Shown: positions 37,247 to 47,850, counted from the first letter of the stretch. The stretch: 64,000 bases of DNA from Ramlibacter sp. WS9 (GCF_003797765.1 NZ_RKMB01000013.1:1-64000), one strand, 5' to 3'. The notes: generated by a model from the sequence alone, not told the origin. Translations and numbers: made by a program.

Positions 37247-39292
37247 ATGAGCAATCCCCTCCTCGACTTCACCGACCTCCCCCTCTTCGACAAGGTCCAG
37301 CCGGAACACGTGGCGCCGGCCACCGACACGCTGCTGGCCGCGGCCGACAAAGCATTGCAGACAGTGACCGAAGTGGGTTTCCCCAACCGCTGGGAAGACA
37401 TCGCCAAGGTCCTGGACACGGCCACCGAAAACCTCGGCCGCGCCTGGGGCGTGGTGGGCCACCTCAACAGCGTGGCGGACACGCCCGAGCTGCGCGCCGC
37501 TTACAACGAGGCGCTTCCCAAGGTCACGGATTTCTGGACGCGCCTGGGCTCCGACGAGCGCCTCTACGCCAAGTACAAGGCCATCGATCCCGCGACGCTG
37601 AATGCCGAACAGCGCCAGGCACACAAGAACGCCGTGCGCAACTTCGTGCTGGGCGGCGCGGAACTGACCGGTGCCGCACGCGACCGCTTCGCCGCGATCC
37701 AGGAGCGCCAGGCGGAGCTGAGCCAGAAGTTCAGCGAGAACGCGCTGGACGCCACCGACGCCTTCTCGTACTACGCCGCTGAAAACGAATTGACCGGTGT
37801 GCCCGACGACGTCGTACAGGCGGCCCGGGCGGCTGCGCAGGCTGATGGCAAGGACGGCTACAAGCTCACCCTGAAGATGCCCAGCTACCTGCCCGTGATG
37901 CAGTTCGCGCACAGCGGCCCGCTGCGCGAGCGCATGTACCGCGCATACGTGACCCGCGCAAGCGACCAGGGTGACCCGAAGTTCGACAACAGCGCCCTGA
38001 TCCAGGAAATCCTGGCGCTGCGCCGTGAAGAAGCGCAGCTGCTGGGGTTCCGCAATTTCGGCGAAGTGTCGGTGGTGCCCAAGATGGCCCAGTCGCCGCA
38101 GGAGGTGGTCGACTTCCTTCGCGACCTGGCCCGGCGCGCGAAGCCCTACGCGGAAAAAGACATCGCCGACATGCGCGCGTTTGCGGCCGAGAAGCTCAGC
38201 TTGCAAGACCCCAAAGCCTGGGATTGGCCCTACATCGGCGAGAAGCTGAAGGAAGAGCGCTACGCCTTCAGCGAGCAGGAGGTCAAGGAGTACTTCACCG
38301 CGCCCAAGGTGCTGGCGGGCCTGTTCAAGATCATCGAAACGCTGTTCGAGGTGACGATCCGCCGCGACGTTGCGCCGGTGTGGCACCCGGGCGTGGAGTT
38401 CTATCGCATCGAGCGCGAACGCCGCGACGGCGAACGCATGTCGACCGAGCTGGTGGGCCAGTTCTACCTCGACCCGGCCGCGCGCAACGGCAAGCGCGGC
38501 GGCGCGTGGATGGACGATGTCCGTGCGCGCTGGTTGCGGCCCGACAACGGCAAGCTGCAGACGCCCGTGGCCCATCTGGTGTGCAATTTCGCGGAGGGCG
38601 TGGACGGCAAGCCGCCCCTGCTCACGCATGACGATGTGATCACCCTGTTCCATGAGTCGGGCCATGGCCTGCACCATATGCTGACCCAGGTCAACGAGCG
38701 CGATGTGTCGGGCATCAGCGGTGTGGAGTGGGACGCAGTGGAGCTCCCCAGCCAGTTCATGGAAAACTTCTGCTGGGAATGGAGCGTGCTGCGCCACATG
38801 ACGGCGCATGTAGACACCGGCCAGCCGCTGCCGCGCGAACTGTTCGACAAGATGATCGCGGCCAAGAACTTTCAGAGCGGCCTGGGCACCGTGCGCCAGA
38901 TCGAATTCGCGCTCTTCGACATGCTGCTGCATACCGACCATGATCCGGCGCAGGACTTCATGCCGCTGCTGGCCAAGGTGCGCCAGGAGGTCGCGGTGAT
39001 CCAGCCGCCACCCTTCAGCCGCACGGCGCACACGTTCAGCCATATCTTCGCGGGCGGTTATGCCGCGGGCTACTACAGCTACAAGTGGGCCGAAGTCCTG
39101 AGCGCGGACGCCTACGCCGCTTTCGAGGAGACTGCGGGTAAAGACGGCTTGCCCAGCATTGAAACCGGACGAAAATACCGGCAGGCTATCCTGGAGGCTG
39201 GCGGCAGCCGGCCTGCGATAGAGTCGTTCAAGGCCTTCCGCGGCCGCGAACCGTCCCTGGACGCCCTGCTTCGGCACCAGGGAATGGCCTGA
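37247..39292 (+). CDS. prlC: Oligopeptidase A-type M3 metallopeptidase
   Basis: M3-family zinc oligopeptidase of 681 aa that degrades short peptides, including released signal peptides, in the cytoplasm. The HExxH motif is in FHESGHGLHHML (first His about residue 469), followed by the downstream Glu region (SGVEWDAVELPSQFMENF). I use the ATG at 37247 (MSNPLLDFTDLP); another ATG three codons upstream is possible and neither has a clear ribosome-binding site. Confidence 0.92.
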   Translation: MSNPLLDFTDLPLFDKVQPEHVAPATDTLLAAADKALQTVTEVGFPNRWEDIAKVLDTATENLGRAWGVVGHLNSVADTPELRAAYNEALPKVTDFWTRLGSDERLYAKYKAIDPATLNAEQRQAHKNAVRNFVLGGAELTGAARDRFAAIQERQAELSQKFSENALDATDAFSYYAAENELTGVPDDVVQAARAAAQADGKDGYKLTLKMPSYLPVMQFAHSGPLRERMYRAYVTRASDQGDPKFDNSALIQEILALRREEAQLLGFRNFGEVSVVPKMAQSPQEVVDFLRDLARRAKPYAEKDIADMRAFAAEKLSLQDPKAWDWPYIGEKLKEERYAFSEQEVKEYFTAPKVLAGLFKIIETLFEVTIRRDVAPVWHPGVEFYRIERERRDGERMSTELVGQFYLDPAARNGKRGGAWMDDVRARWLRPDNGKLQTPVAHLVCNFAEGVDGKPPLLTHDDVITLFHESGHGLHHMLTQVNERDVSGISGVEWDAVELPSQFMENFCWEWSVLRHMTAHVDTGQPLPRELFDKMIAAKNFQSGLGTVRQIEFALFDMLLHTDHDPAQDFMPLLAKVRQEVAVIQPPPFSRTAHTFSHIFAGGYAAGYYSYKWAEVLSADAYAAFEETAGKDGLPSIETGRKYRQAILEAGGSRPAIESFKAFRGREPSLDALLRHQGMA

Positions 39293-39320
39293 ACCCCTTA
39301 CTGAACTGGAGCCTTGACCG

Positions 39321-39974
39321 ATGATTAAAGCCCGTTCCTTGTTTGCCGCCGGCGCCGTGAGCCTGTCCGCGCTGGCCGGCCTGGGTGCTGCTGACGCGAA
39401 TGCGCAACAGGTCTACCGCATCGTCGGCCCCGACGGCAAGGTGACCTTTTCGGACCAGGCGCCCCTCAATCCGGCAACGCGGGCCAGCGCCGCGAAATCC
39501 GTGGCCCTGCCCGGCGGCGGCGGCACCGATGTCGCAGCCCTGCCGTTTGCCCTTCGCCAAGCCGCCACCCGGTACCCGGTAGTCTTGTATACGGCGCCCG
39601 ATTGCGGGCCTTGCGGCGCTGGGCGCAGCATGCTTTCCGGCCGCGGCGTCCCCTTCTCCGAAAGAACGGTCACGTCGCGCGAAGACATTGAGGCACTCAA
39701 GCGCATGGGCGCCACGAGCCTGCCTTTCCTCACCATCGGCGGCCAGCAGATCACGGGCTACTCGCAGCCTGAATGGGTGCAATTCCTGGATGCTGCCGGC
39801 TATCCGGCAACCTCTCAGCTGCCTGCCGGCTACGTGCAGCGCCCGGCTTCTCCGCTGGTCGCGGCGCAGGAAGCGCAGGCGCCTCGCGCTCCCGCTCCGG
39901 CGGCTCAGAGCCCCAGTGCCGCGACGACACCAGCGCCTGCGCCCGCCGAGAATCCGGCCGGCATCAAGTTCTGA
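39321..39974 (+). CDS. Secreted DUF4124 plus glutaredoxin-fold protein
   Basis: A 217-aa protein with a signal peptide (about residues 1-28), a DUF4124-like segment (QVYRIVGPDGKVTFSDQAP), then a glutaredoxin/thioredoxin fold with CxxC at Cys95-Cys98 (TAPDCGPCGAGR) and the cis-Pro region TSLPFLTIGG. The last 50 residues are an Ala/Pro-rich tail. It is presumably a periplasmic thiol-disulfide protein; substrate and redox direction are unknown. It lies 28 nt after prlC. Confidence 0.82.
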   Translation: MIKARSLFAAGAVSLSALAGLGAADANAQQVYRIVGPDGKVTFSDQAPLNPATRASAAKSVALPGGGGTDVAALPFALRQAATRYPVVLYTAPDCGPCGAGRSMLSGRGVPFSERTVTSREDIEALKRMGATSLPFLTIGGQQITGYSQPEWVQFLDAAGYPATSQLPAGYVQRPASPLVAAQEAQAPRAPAPAAQSPSAATTPAPAPAENPAGIKF

Positions 39975-40655
39975 TCAGAACGCGAGCGTCTTGACGCCGC
40001 TGGTGGTGCCGAGCAGGCACACCGCGGCTTTTTGATGGGCGAATACGCCCACAGTCACCACGCCGGGCCATTGGTTCACATCGCTTTCGAACTGCAGCGG
40101 CTCGGTGATCGAGAGGCCGCTCACGTCCAAAATGTGCTGGCCGTTGTCCGTGACCAGGGGCTGCCCGTCTTTCAGGCGAACGCGCGCTTGCCCGCCCATG
40201 GCCTGGAACTGGCGGATGACGCGCTGTGAGGCCATCGGAATCACCTCCACCGGCACGGGAAAGCGGCCCAGAGCCTCCACCAGCTTCGACTCGTCGGCGA
40301 TGCAGATGAAGCGGCGCGACTGCGCGGCCACGATCTTCTCGCGCGTGAGGGCCGCACCGCCGCCCTTGATCATGTTGCCGCGCGCGTCTATCTCATCGGC
40401 ACCGTCGATGTAGACGGCGATCTCGCCGACGTCGTTGGCGTCGAACACCGGGATGCCCAACGCCTTGAGCCGCTCGGTCGACGCGACGGAACTGGACACC
40501 GCGCCGGGGATGCTGCTCTTTATCGTAGCCAACGCGTCGATGAACTTGTTCACCGTCGAACCGGTTCCCACACCGACGATTTCACCGCCCACCACGTATT
40601 GCAAGGCAGCTTGGCCGACCAGCGCTTTCAGTTCATCCTGGGTCATTGAGGTCAT
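39975..40655 (-). CDS. rpiA: Ribose-5-phosphate isomerase A
   Basis: RpiA interconverts ribose-5-phosphate and ribulose-5-phosphate. About 226 aa with the family motifs [42 protein letters not shown] and [17 protein letters not shown]. Three starts are possible: TTG at 40664, ATG at 40655 and ATG at 40646 ([12 protein letters not shown]). None has a convincing ribosome-binding site; I list 40655, but 40646 is nearly as likely. Divergent from pyrD. Confidence 0.94.
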   Translation of the reverse strand: MTSMTQDELKALVGQAALQYVVGGEIVGVGTGSTVNKFIDALATIKSSIPGAVSSSVASTERLKALGIPVFDANDVGEIAVYIDGADEIDARGNMIKGGGAALTREKIVAAQSRRFICIADESKLVEALGRFPVPVEVIPMASQRVIRQFQAMGGQARVRLKDGQPLVTDNGQHILDVSGLSITEPLQFESDVNQWPGVVTVGVFAHQKAAVCLLGTTSGVKTLAF

Positions 40656-40690
40656 TTGAGACAATTGGGTAGTTCAACCGCAAATTATCC

Positions 40691-41755
40691 ATGCCCCTGC
40701 TGCCCTACTCGCTCGCGCGTCCCTTCCTGTTCGGCCTGGACGCCGAGACCGCCCACGAGCTCACCATGCACTCGCTCGCGCGCGTCCAGGGCACGCCACT
40801 GGAATGGGCCTATTGCAGCGGCATGGTCGACGACCCCATCGAGCTCGCGGGGCTGAAATTTCCCAACCGGGTCGGCCTCGCCGCGGGGCTGGACAAGAAC
40901 GCCCGGTGCATCGACGGCCTGGGCGCCATGGGCTTCGGCTTCGTCGAAGTGGGCACCGTGACGCCGCTGCCACAGCCGGGCAACCCCAAGCCCCGCATGT
41001 TCCGCCTTCCGAAGGCCAATGCGCTGATCAACCGCCTGGGCTTCAACAACGACGGCCTGGAAGCCTTCGTCGCCAACGTCAAGCGGTCGTCGTTCCGGAA
41101 GAAGGGCCGCATCCTGGGCCTCAACATCGGGAAGAACGCCGCGACACCCATCGAAAACGCGACGAGCGATTACCTCGTAGGCCTGGACGGTGTCTATCCG
41201 CATGCCGATTACGTCACCGTCAACATCTCCAGCCCCAACACCAGCAACCTGCGTTCGCTGCAAGGCGACGAGGCGCTCGAAGGCTTGTTGGGCGCGATCG
41301 CGCAGCGGCGCGAGACTCTGGCGCGCCAGTATGGCCGCAAGGTGCCGGTTTTCGTGAAGATCGCGCCGGATCTGGATGAAGCGCAAGTCGAGGTGATCGC
41401 CGCCGCGCTGAAGCGGCATGCGATGGACGGCGTCGTTGCCACCAACACCACGATCAGCCGCGACGCAGTCAAGGGCCTGCCGCATGCCGGCGAAGCGGGC
41501 GGCCTGAGCGGCAGCCCGGTGCTGGAAGCCAGCAACCGCGTGATCGGCTTGTTGCGCGCGGCGCTCGGCCCGAAGTTTCCGATCATCGGCGTGGGCGGCA
41601 TCATGAGCGCGGACGATGCCGTGAGCAAGATCCGCGCGGGTGCCGACGTGGTCCAGATCTACACCGGCTTGATCTACCGCGGCCCGGACCTGGTGAGCCA
41701 GTCTGCTCGCGCGATCAAGGCCATGGGCCCGCGCGGGGCCGCTCAGAAGGCGTAA
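40691..41755 (+). CDS. pyrD: Dihydroorotate dehydrogenase, class 2 (quinone)
   Basis: Membrane-associated PyrD of 354 aa in pyrimidine synthesis, transferring electrons to quinone. Class 2 features are the N-terminal amphipathic region ([20 protein letters not shown]), [11 protein letters not shown], the active-site Ser region [12 protein letters not shown], and VATNTTISR. The C-terminal motif is [13 protein letters not shown]. Confidence 0.96.
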   Translation: MPLLPYSLARPFLFGLDAETAHELTMHSLARVQGTPLEWAYCSGMVDDPIELAGLKFPNRVGLAAGLDKNARCIDGLGAMGFGFVEVGTVTPLPQPGNPKPRMFRLPKANALINRLGFNNDGLEAFVANVKRSSFRKKGRILGLNIGKNAATPIENATSDYLVGLDGVYPHADYVTVNISSPNTSNLRSLQGDEALEGLLGAIAQRRETLARQYGRKVPVFVKIAPDLDEAQVEVIAAALKRHAMDGVVATNTTISRDAVKGLPHAGEAGGLSGSPVLEASNRVIGLLRAALGPKFPIIGVGGIMSADDAVSKIRAGADVVQIYTGLIYRGPDLVSQSARAIKAMGPRGAAQKA

Positions 41756-41768
41756 CTGCCCACCCGCT

Positions 41769-42893
41769 TCATTGACGCTTGGGCTCCAGCAATGCCGCCA
41801 CGTATTCGGCGATGGCGAGCGCACTGGTGAGGCCCGGCGACTCGATGCCGAACAGGTTGATGAGCCCGGCGACGCCGTGCAGCTGCGGACCGTCGATTCT
41901 GAAATCGGGCGCCTTTTCGCCAGGGCCATAGATCTTCGGCCGCACACCGCTGTAGCTGGGCTGCAGCGCGCCGTCGGGCAAGGCGGGCCAGTAGCGGCGC
42001 ACCTCGGCGTAGAAGCCGTCGGCGCGCCGAGGATCGACCTTGTAGTCGATGTTCTCCGGCCGGTCGGCCTCGAGCCATTCGAGATCCGGTCCGAACTTGG
42101 CCTGGCCGCCCAGGTCGAGTGTGAGGTGCACCCCCAGCCAGGCATCGGCGGGCGCCGGATAGACCAGGCGGGTGAATGGCGCCCGGCCCGCGAGCGCGTA
42201 GTAACTGCCCTTGGCGAAGTACTCGCGGGGAATGAAGCGCGAATCGAGTCCGTCGAAGCGCCGCGCCAATGCGCACGCGTGAAGCGACGCCGCATTGACG
42301 ACGACGGGGGCCGCCACCTCGCTGCCATCTGCCAGGCGGACGACGTGCGGCGCGCCGCCACGCCCGAGCACGGCGGAATCCACTGCGGACCCGAACGCCA
42401 CCATGCCCCCGGCATTCTCGAGGTCGCCCTGCAGCGCGAGCATGAACCCATGGCTGTCGACAATGCCGGTGGTGGGCGACAACAGCGCGGCCGTGCACTG
42501 CAACGCGGGCTCGAGCGCTTGCGCTTCGCCCGCTTCGAGCCATTGCACCGGCACGCCGTTCGCCACGGCACGTTCTTGCAGGCCGCGCAACGCCGCCGCT
42601 TCGGCATCGCTGTTCGCCACCACCAGCTTCCCGCAGTTGCGCTGGCCGATGCCGTGGCTCGCGCACATCGCATACAGCAGTTCCTTGCCGCGCACGCACA
42701 GCTGCGCCTTCAGCGAGCCCGGTGGGTAGTACAGGCCGGCGTGGATGACTTCGCTGTTGCGCGAGCTCACGCCCTGCCCTATGGCAGCCTGCGCTTCAGC
42801 CACGATGGTCTCGCGCCCACCCTGCGCCAATGCGCGAGCCACGGCGAGCCCGACGGCGCCGGCGCCGATGACGATGGCATCGACCTGGTCCAT
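41769..42893 (-). CDS. FAD-dependent oxidoreductase, L-2-hydroxyglutarate dehydrogenase-like
   Basis: DAO-superfamily flavoprotein of 374 aa. The dinucleotide-binding motif is [15 protein letters not shown] at the N terminus, followed by [20 protein letters not shown], which is typical of LhgO-type L-2-hydroxyglutarate dehydrogenases. The C-terminal FAD contact is [19 protein letters not shown]. Its ATG overlaps the stop of the N-formylglutamate amidohydrolase by 1 nt (TGATG). The link with a glutamate-derived substrate in the neighbour is suggestive, but the substrate is not proven. Confidence 0.85.
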   Translation of the reverse strand: MDQVDAIVIGAGAVGLAVARALAQGGRETIVAEAQAAIGQGVSSRNSEVIHAGLYYPPGSLKAQLCVRGKELLYAMCASHGIGQRNCGKLVVANSDAEAAALRGLQERAVANGVPVQWLEAGEAQALEPALQCTAALLSPTTGIVDSHGFMLALQGDLENAGGMVAFGSAVDSAVLGRGGAPHVVRLADGSEVAAPVVVNAASLHACALARRFDGLDSRFIPREYFAKGSYYALAGRAPFTRLVYPAPADAWLGVHLTLDLGGQAKFGPDLEWLEADRPENIDYKVDPRRADGFYAEVRRYWPALPDGALQPSYSGVRPKIYGPGEKAPDFRIDGPQLHGVAGLINLFGIESPGLTSALAIAEYVAALLEPKRQ

Positions 42894-43744
42894 CAGGATT
42901 TCCGGCGCGGGTCGATGTTCAGCAGCAGCTCAACGAGCGAGCGCAAGTTCTGCTTGAGCGGTCCGTATCCTGAATTCAAGGCCAAAGTGTCTTCGTCCAT
43001 ATAGAGCCGCCGGTTGATCTCGAGCTGGATGCTGTGCCTGTGATGCGCCGGGTCGCCGTAGCGCCGCACCAGTTCCACGCCCTTGTAGGGGTGGTTGTAT
43101 TCGACGCTGTAGCCGAGCGCCCTCAAGTGATCGCAAATCATGCGCGACAGTGCCGGCAAAGCCGAGGTGCCGTCGCGATCGCCGACCACGAAGTCGGCGT
43201 GGACCAGCCCCGGGAAGTCCGTGGAATAGTCCCCCGCCACGGCCGGCATCGAATGGCAGTTGAGGTGGATGCTGTAGCCGTGGCGGGCGTGCGCCGCGTC
43301 GATGGCCGCGCGCACCGCATCGTGGTACGGCTGCCAGCAGCGCTCGATGCGCGCTTGCACCTCCCGCACGGACAGCGGCCGGTCGTAGATCGGCAAACCC
43401 TCATCGGTGATCCGCCAGACGAGTCCCTTGCCCAGCCTCACTTTGGACAGTGCCTTCGCCTCGGTTTCGACCGGGCCGGGCCACGGTTCTTCGAACAGCG
43501 CGACGTCGATCTCCGTGACGTTCCGGTTGACGTCCAGGTAGCTGCGCGGGAACAGCGCTTCGACCCACGCCACACCCAGCGCGGGCGCGAAGTCGTACAG
43601 CTTTTCGACGTGCGTGTCCTCCGCCTGCCTCAGAGCAGCCGGATCGCAAGCGTGGCGGAAATCGTCAGGGTAGGCCACGCCGCTATGGGGCGAATCGAGC
43701 ACCAGCGGCGTGGTGCCCGCGAGGGTTGCAACCTGCAGGCTCAT
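42893..43744 (-). CDS. N-formylglutamate amidohydrolase family protein
   Basis: A 283-aa zinc hydrolase of the HutG/N-formylglutamate deformylase family. The typical motifs are [16 protein letters not shown] near the N terminus, [22 protein letters not shown] and the late [11 protein letters not shown]. It releases formate from N-formylglutamate in the family's known role, usually in histidine breakdown, but no other hut genes are here. The ATG at 43744 is preferred; the upstream extension is not family-like. Confidence 0.87.
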   Translation of the reverse strand: MSLQVATLAGTTPLVLDSPHSGVAYPDDFRHACDPAALRQAEDTHVEKLYDFAPALGVAWVEALFPRSYLDVNRNVTEIDVALFEEPWPGPVETEAKALSKVRLGKGLVWRITDEGLPIYDRPLSVREVQARIERCWQPYHDAVRAAIDAAHARHGYSIHLNCHSMPAVAGDYSTDFPGLVHADFVVGDRDGTSALPALSRMICDHLRALGYSVEYNHPYKGVELVRRYGDPAHHRHSIQLEINRRLYMDEDTLALNSGYGPLKQNLRSLVELLLNIDPRRKS

Positions 43745-43879
43745 GAAGCGATTGTCACGCACTGCGAACCCCGGCAGCGAACAGGCGGGCCATGTCTGCC
43801 CATGCGCACACTCGAATTTGCCGCACGCCCGTGCCGGAGCCAAAAGCGTTACTTATCCACGCATGCCACGGAATTGTTC

Positions 43880-43909
43880 TTGAAACAAGGTGTGAATGGC
43901 ACCTAGAAT
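43880..43909 (+). promoter_or_regulatory. Sigma-70 promoter of the NHL lipoprotein gene
   Basis: TTGAAA (43880-43885), an 18-nt spacer and TAGAAT (43904-43909). The expected transcription start, about 7 nt after the -10, falls on or next to the A of the ATG at 43916, so the mRNA may be leaderless. No ribosome-binding site is visible. Confidence 0.55.
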
Positions 43910-43915
43910 CTGTGA

Positions 43916-44722
43916 ATGAGTTCCATTGACCGGCGTTCTTTTTTATCCCTGGGCGGCGGTGCTGCCGCACTGGGCCTGCTCCCCCTGGCTGGTTGCGGCG
44001 GCGGAGGCGGTGACGACGAAATGCCGTCGGTTGCCGTCGCCGACGCCGAGGCGCCCATGCGAGCCTCCACAAGCGGCCCGCAGTTCCGGGCGGTGGCCCG
44101 CACGCATTCGCTGGCGATCACCGGCACCGATGGCCGGCTGAGGCGCTACGGCGGTGTCGGCAAGACACAGGGCAAGCTCAACTTCCCGGCAGGCGTTGTG
44201 GTGATCAACGGTCTGGCATACGTCCTGGAAACCGGCAACCATCGTGTCCAGGTATTCGATTCCAGCGGTGCCTCACGAAAATTGATCGGCGAAGGCGAAT
44301 TGCTTTATCCCAACGGGATCGCCGCGGGGCTGAACGAGATACTGGTTTCGGACTCGGGCCATTCGCGCATCGTCGGCTTCTCCCTCGACGGCCGCATCAC
44401 GCGCGTCCTGGGCGCCGGTGCCCTCAGCGCGCCGCGCGGGCTCACGGTCCTGGGCTCCAACGTGCTGGTCGCTGACCCGGGCCTGCGCAAAGTTCTCCTG
44501 CTTGGCGCGAGCGGCCGTGTGCAGGGCGAACTGGGCTCCGGCTGGGTGCTCCCTTGGGACGTCGCAACCGACGGCAAGTACGCGTATGTCGCGGATGCTT
44601 CCCGCAACGAGATCGCCGTCGTTGCTCTGTCCGGCAGACGCATCGGCAGCATCCCCCTGAACTTCGCGCCGGCCAACGTCGCGTTCCGCAATGGGACTGT
44701 CGTGGCGACGCCGCAGGTCTGA
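43916..44722 (+). CDS. NHL-repeat beta-propeller with Tat/lipoprotein leader
   Basis: A 268-aa protein with a twin-arginine-like leader (RRSFLSLGG) followed by a lipobox-like LPLAGC, then a Gly-rich spacer. The body is a set of NHL-like repeats of about 40 residues (GKLNFPAGVVVINGLAYVLE, HRVQVFDSSG, LLYPNGIAAGLNEILVSDSG), which should fold into a beta-propeller anchored at a membrane face in the periplasm. The role is unknown; such propellers usually bind proteins or ligands. Confidence 0.8.
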   Translation: MSSIDRRSFLSLGGGAAALGLLPLAGCGGGGGDDEMPSVAVADAEAPMRASTSGPQFRAVARTHSLAITGTDGRLRRYGGVGKTQGKLNFPAGVVVINGLAYVLETGNHRVQVFDSSGASRKLIGEGELLYPNGIAAGLNEILVSDSGHSRIVGFSLDGRITRVLGAGALSAPRGLTVLGSNVLVADPGLRKVLLLGASGRVQGELGSGWVLPWDVATDGKYAYVADASRNEIAVVALSGRRIGSIPLNFAPANVAFRNGTVVATPQV

Positions 44723-44743
44723 ATACGACCCTCATCGGAAACG

Positions 44744-44771
44744 AAAAAGCCGGCCACGAGGCCGGCTTTTT
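44744..44771. terminator. Bidirectional rho-independent terminator
   Basis: AAAAAGCCGGCC (44744-44755), loop ACGA, GGCCGGCTTTTT (44760-44771). It has T-runs on both strands, so it can end both the NHL gene (plus) and the tRNA-Val transcript (minus). Confidence 0.92.
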
Positions 44772-44783
44772 CTTTGTGCAATC

Positions 44784-44858
44784 TGGTGGGTGATGCAGGG
44801 TTTGAACCTGCGACCCCTGCCGTGTGAAGGCAGTGCTCTACCGCTGAGCTAATCACCC
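44784..44858 (-). tRNA. tRNA-Val (anticodon CAC)
   Basis: On the minus strand this begins GGGTGATTAGCTCAG and ends in an encoded CCA. The acceptor stem GGGTGAT pairs with ATCACCC. The anticodon stem CTGCC/GGCAG encloses TTCACAC, giving anticodon CAC, which reads GUG (Val). The T arm GCAGGTTCAAACCCTGC is intact. It lies between dnaQ and the bidirectional terminator. Confidence 0.96.
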
Positions 44859-44895
44859 CTTCCCGCGAGCCGATGCTCTGCAGGAAAGCCTCGAA

Positions 44896-45615
44896 TTATG
44901 CCACAGGCCCGGGCGCGGTCTGGATACGCCACACCGTCTTGCCGCCGCTGGCCTTATCGAGCTGTTTGAGAACCTCTTCGTGCGCGGCGCTTTCCTGGTC
45001 GTTGGCCAGCAAGACCGGCAGCGTGAACGCGGTGAGGTCCACTCGCGTCACGATGCCGCCGGCCGTGTTGCTGTCGGCAATATCAATCAGCAACGCGTCC
45101 TGGCCGCGCGTGAGGTTGATGTAGACGTCGGCGAGCAGCTCCGCATCCAACAGTGCGCCGTGCAGCGTGCGACTGGAGTTGTCGACGCCCAGGCGGTCGC
45201 ACAGCGCGTCAAGGCTGTTGCGCTTGCCGGGATACATCTCCTTGGCCATCGCCAACGTGTCGGTGACCTGGCCCACGCAGGTCTTGAAGGGCGGCTTACC
45301 GAGAAGTTCGAGTTCCTTGTTCAGGAAGCCCACGTCGAAAGCCGCATTGTGGATGATGATCTCGGCGCCGGCCAGGTACTCCATCAATTCGTCAGCCACC
45401 GCCGCGAACTTCGGCTTGTCGCGCAGGAACTCGTTGCTGATGCCGTGCACCTTGAGCGCGTCTTCGTGGCTGTCGCGCTCGGGGTTCAGGTAGAAATGCT
45501 TGTTGTTGCCCGTGAGCTTGCGCGCGAGCAGTTCGACGCAGCCGATTTCGATGATGCGGTCGCCGCCTTCGGCGGACAGGCCCGTGGTTTCGGTGTCGAG
45601 AACGATCTGGCGCAT
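44896..45615 (-). CDS. dnaQ: DNA polymerase III epsilon subunit
   Basis: The 3'-5' proofreading exonuclease of the replicative polymerase, 239 aa. The DEDDh motifs are visible: ExoI LDTETTGLS near the N terminus, ExoII with the Asp in HNAAFDVGFLNKEL, and ExoIII with His and Asp in TLHGALLDAELLADVY. It is 24 nt after fdx and upstream of tRNA-Val. Confidence 0.94.
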   Translation of the reverse strand: MRQIVLDTETTGLSAEGGDRIIEIGCVELLARKLTGNNKHFYLNPERDSHEDALKVHGISNEFLRDKPKFAAVADELMEYLAGAEIIIHNAAFDVGFLNKELELLGKPPFKTCVGQVTDTLAMAKEMYPGKRNSLDALCDRLGVDNSSRTLHGALLDAELLADVYINLTRGQDALLIDIADSNTAGGIVTRVDLTAFTLPVLLANDQESAAHEEVLKQLDKASGGKTVWRIQTAPGPVA

Positions 45616-45639
45616 GGTGCGCCCGATTGTAGAGGCGCT

Positions 45640-45978
45640 CTAGTGATTCTCTTTGGCGTGGTTGATCGAATACTTCGGGATCTCCACGGTCAGGTCTTTC
45701 TGCGCCACGATGGCCTGGCACGACAGGCGCGAGTTGGGCTCCAGGCCCCACGCGCGATCGAGCAAATCTTCTTCGCTCTCGTCCATCTCGTTCAGGGAGC
45801 TGAAGCCTTCGCGCACGATCACATGGCATGTAGTGCAGGCGCAGCTCATGTCGCAAGCGTGTTCGATGTTGATCTTGTGATCCAGCAGGGCCTCGCAGAT
45901 CGACGTGCCGGCGGGCGCGTCGACCTCAGCGCCTTTGGGGCAATACTCGGGGTGCGGCAGGATCTTGATGATGGCCAT
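45640..45978 (-). CDS. fdx: ISC-system 2Fe-2S ferredoxin
   Basis: Adrenodoxin-type ferredoxin of 112 aa that supplies electrons for Fe-S cluster assembly. The cluster ligands are Cys42, Cys48 and Cys51 in ACDMSCACTTC and the distal Cys in SRLSCQAIV. It is the last gene of the isc cluster, 9 nt after hscA. Confidence 0.95.
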   Translation of the reverse strand: MAIIKILPHPEYCPKGAEVDAPAGTSICEALLDHKINIEHACDMSCACTTCHVIVREGFSSLNEMDESEEDLLDRAWGLEPNSRLSCQAIVAQKDLTVEIPKYSINHAKENH

Positions 45979-45987
45979 GTCGTTCTT

Positions 45988-47847
45988 CTAGAGGGTTTCC
46001 ACGTTCCTGCCGGCAAGCGCCTGGTGGATGCTGTGGTTCATGCGCTCGGCGGCGAAGGATTCGGTGCCGTCCGCCAGCGCCTTGGTTGTGGCTTCGATCG
46101 CGCCGGCATCGTGGCTCGCCGCGGCCACATTGCGCAACTGGTCCATCAGCGCGTCGATGTGCGCGCGCTCCTCGGCGGACAGCAGGCCGCCATCGATACT
46201 CAGCGCAGTCTGCGTGGCGAGCAGCATGCGCTCGGCATCCACCTTGGCTTCGGCCAATGCACGGGCCCGGATGTCCTGCTCTGCTGTGGTGAAACTTTCC
46301 TGCAGCATGCGGGCGATCTCGTCGTCGGAAAGGCCATAGGAGGGTTTGACGTCGATGCGCGCTTCGACGCCGCTGCCCTGCTCCTTCGCACTGACACTGA
46401 GCAGGCCATCCGCATCCACGGTAAAGGTGACGCGGATGCGCGCCGCGCCCGCCACCATCGGTGGAATGCCGCGCAGTTCGAAGCGCGCGAGGCTGCGGCA
46501 GTCGGCGACCAGATCACGTTCGCCCTGCACCACATGCAACGCGAGCGCCGTCTGGCCGTCCTTGTACGTCGTGAAGTCCTGCGCCTTCGCCGTGGGAATC
46601 GTTTCGTTGCGCGGCACGATGCGCTCGACCAAGCCACCCATGGTTTCGATGCCCAGCGAGAGCGGAATGACGTCGAGAAGCAGCAGGTCTCCTGCCTCGT
46701 TGTTGCCGGCCAGCTGGTTGGCCTGTACGGCGGCGCCCAGCGCCACCACTTCGTCCGGGTTCAGATTGGTCAGCGGTGCGCGGCCGAAGAACTCCGCCAC
46801 TGCCTGCTGAATCTGCGGCATGCGGGTGGAGCCGCCCACCAGCACAACGCCCTGGATTTCATCCTTCGCCAGCTTGGCGTCACGCAAGGCTTTGCGCACA
46901 GCAAGCATCGTCTTCGCTGTCAAGTCAGCGGTCAGTGTTTCAAACTCCGCACGCGAGATAGACACCTCGGCAGCGGCATCGCCCACGCGGAACTGCGCTG
47001 AAACCGACTCCTGCGCGGAAAGCTTTTCCTTGGCAGAACGCGCCGCCATCTTGATCGCGGCTTTGTCGCCGGCGTTCGTGGCCCGCATGCCGGCTTTCGC
47101 AAGCATCGCATCGGCCAGTGCACGGTCATAGTCGTCCCCGCCCAGCGCCGAATCGCCACCCGTAGCGACGACTTCGAACACACCCTTCGTCAGGCGGAGG
47201 ATCGAGATATCGAAAGTTCCGCCACCCAGGTCGTACACCGCGTAGATGCCTTCGCTGGCGTTGTCCAGACCATAGGCGATGGCGGCCGCGGTGGGCTCGT
47301 TGATCAGGCGCAGAACGTTGATGCCGGCGAGCTTGGCGGCATCCTTCGTCGCCTGGCGCTGGGCTTCGTCGAAGTAAGCCGGCACAGTGATGACCGCACC
47401 GTAGAGATCGTCGTTGAACGTGTCTTCCGCGCGATAGCGAAGTGTCGCCAAAATCTCGGCGCTGATCTCCACCGGCGACTTCTCACCGGCGCGAGTCTGC
47501 AGCGCCACCATTCCGGGTTTGTCGATGAAGGTGTAAGGCAGCTTGTCGCGATTGGCGATATCAGCGAGCCCCCGGCCCATGAAACGCTTGACGGACGCGA
47601 TGGTGTTCTCGGGGTCGTCGGCCTGCGCGGCGTGCGCTTCATGGCCGATCTGACGGCCACCGCCTTCGAGGTAGCGTACGACCGAAGGGAGGATTACACC
47701 GCCCTGCCCGTCCGGCAAGCATTCGGCCACCCCGTTGCGCACAGCGGCGACCAGTGAATGGGTGGTGCCCAGGTCGATGCCCACCGCGATGCGCCGCTGG
47801 TGCGGGTCGGGGGATTGCCCGGGTTCTGAAATTTGCAATAAGGCCAT
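45988..47847 (-). CDS. hscA: Fe-S assembly chaperone HscA (Hsp70 family)
   Basis: Specialised DnaK-like chaperone of 619 aa that acts on IscU with HscB to transfer nascent clusters. Hsp70 signatures are [27 protein letters not shown] and [16 protein letters not shown] chose the ATG at 47847 ([11 protein letters not shown]); the frame upstream to 48024 runs through a palindromic repeat and hscB and is not coding. Confidence 0.95.
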   Translation of the reverse strand: MALLQISEPGQSPDPHQRRIAVGIDLGTTHSLVAAVRNGVAECLPDGQGGVILPSVVRYLEGGGRQIGHEAHAAQADDPENTIASVKRFMGRGLADIANRDKLPYTFIDKPGMVALQTRAGEKSPVEISAEILATLRYRAEDTFNDDLYGAVITVPAYFDEAQRQATKDAAKLAGINVLRLINEPTAAAIAYGLDNASEGIYAVYDLGGGTFDISILRLTKGVFEVVATGGDSALGGDDYDRALADAMLAKAGMRATNAGDKAAIKMAARSAKEKLSAQESVSAQFRVGDAAAEVSISRAEFETLTADLTAKTMLAVRKALRDAKLAKDEIQGVVLVGGSTRMPQIQQAVAEFFGRAPLTNLNPDEVVALGAAVQANQLAGNNEAGDLLLLDVIPLSLGIETMGGLVERIVPRNETIPTAKAQDFTTYKDGQTALALHVVQGERDLVADCRSLARFELRGIPPMVAGAARIRVTFTVDADGLLSVSAKEQGSGVEARIDVKPSYGLSDDEIARMLQESFTTAEQDIRARALAEAKVDAERMLLATQTALSIDGGLLSAEERAHIDALMDQLRNVAAASHDAGAIEATTKALADGTESFAAERMNHSIHQALAGRNVETL

Positions 47848-47850
47848 CAG

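Noticed and set aside
43853..43861. DnaA-box-like TTATCCACG
   Set aside because: A single 8-of-9 match without a cluster or replication genes; expected by chance.
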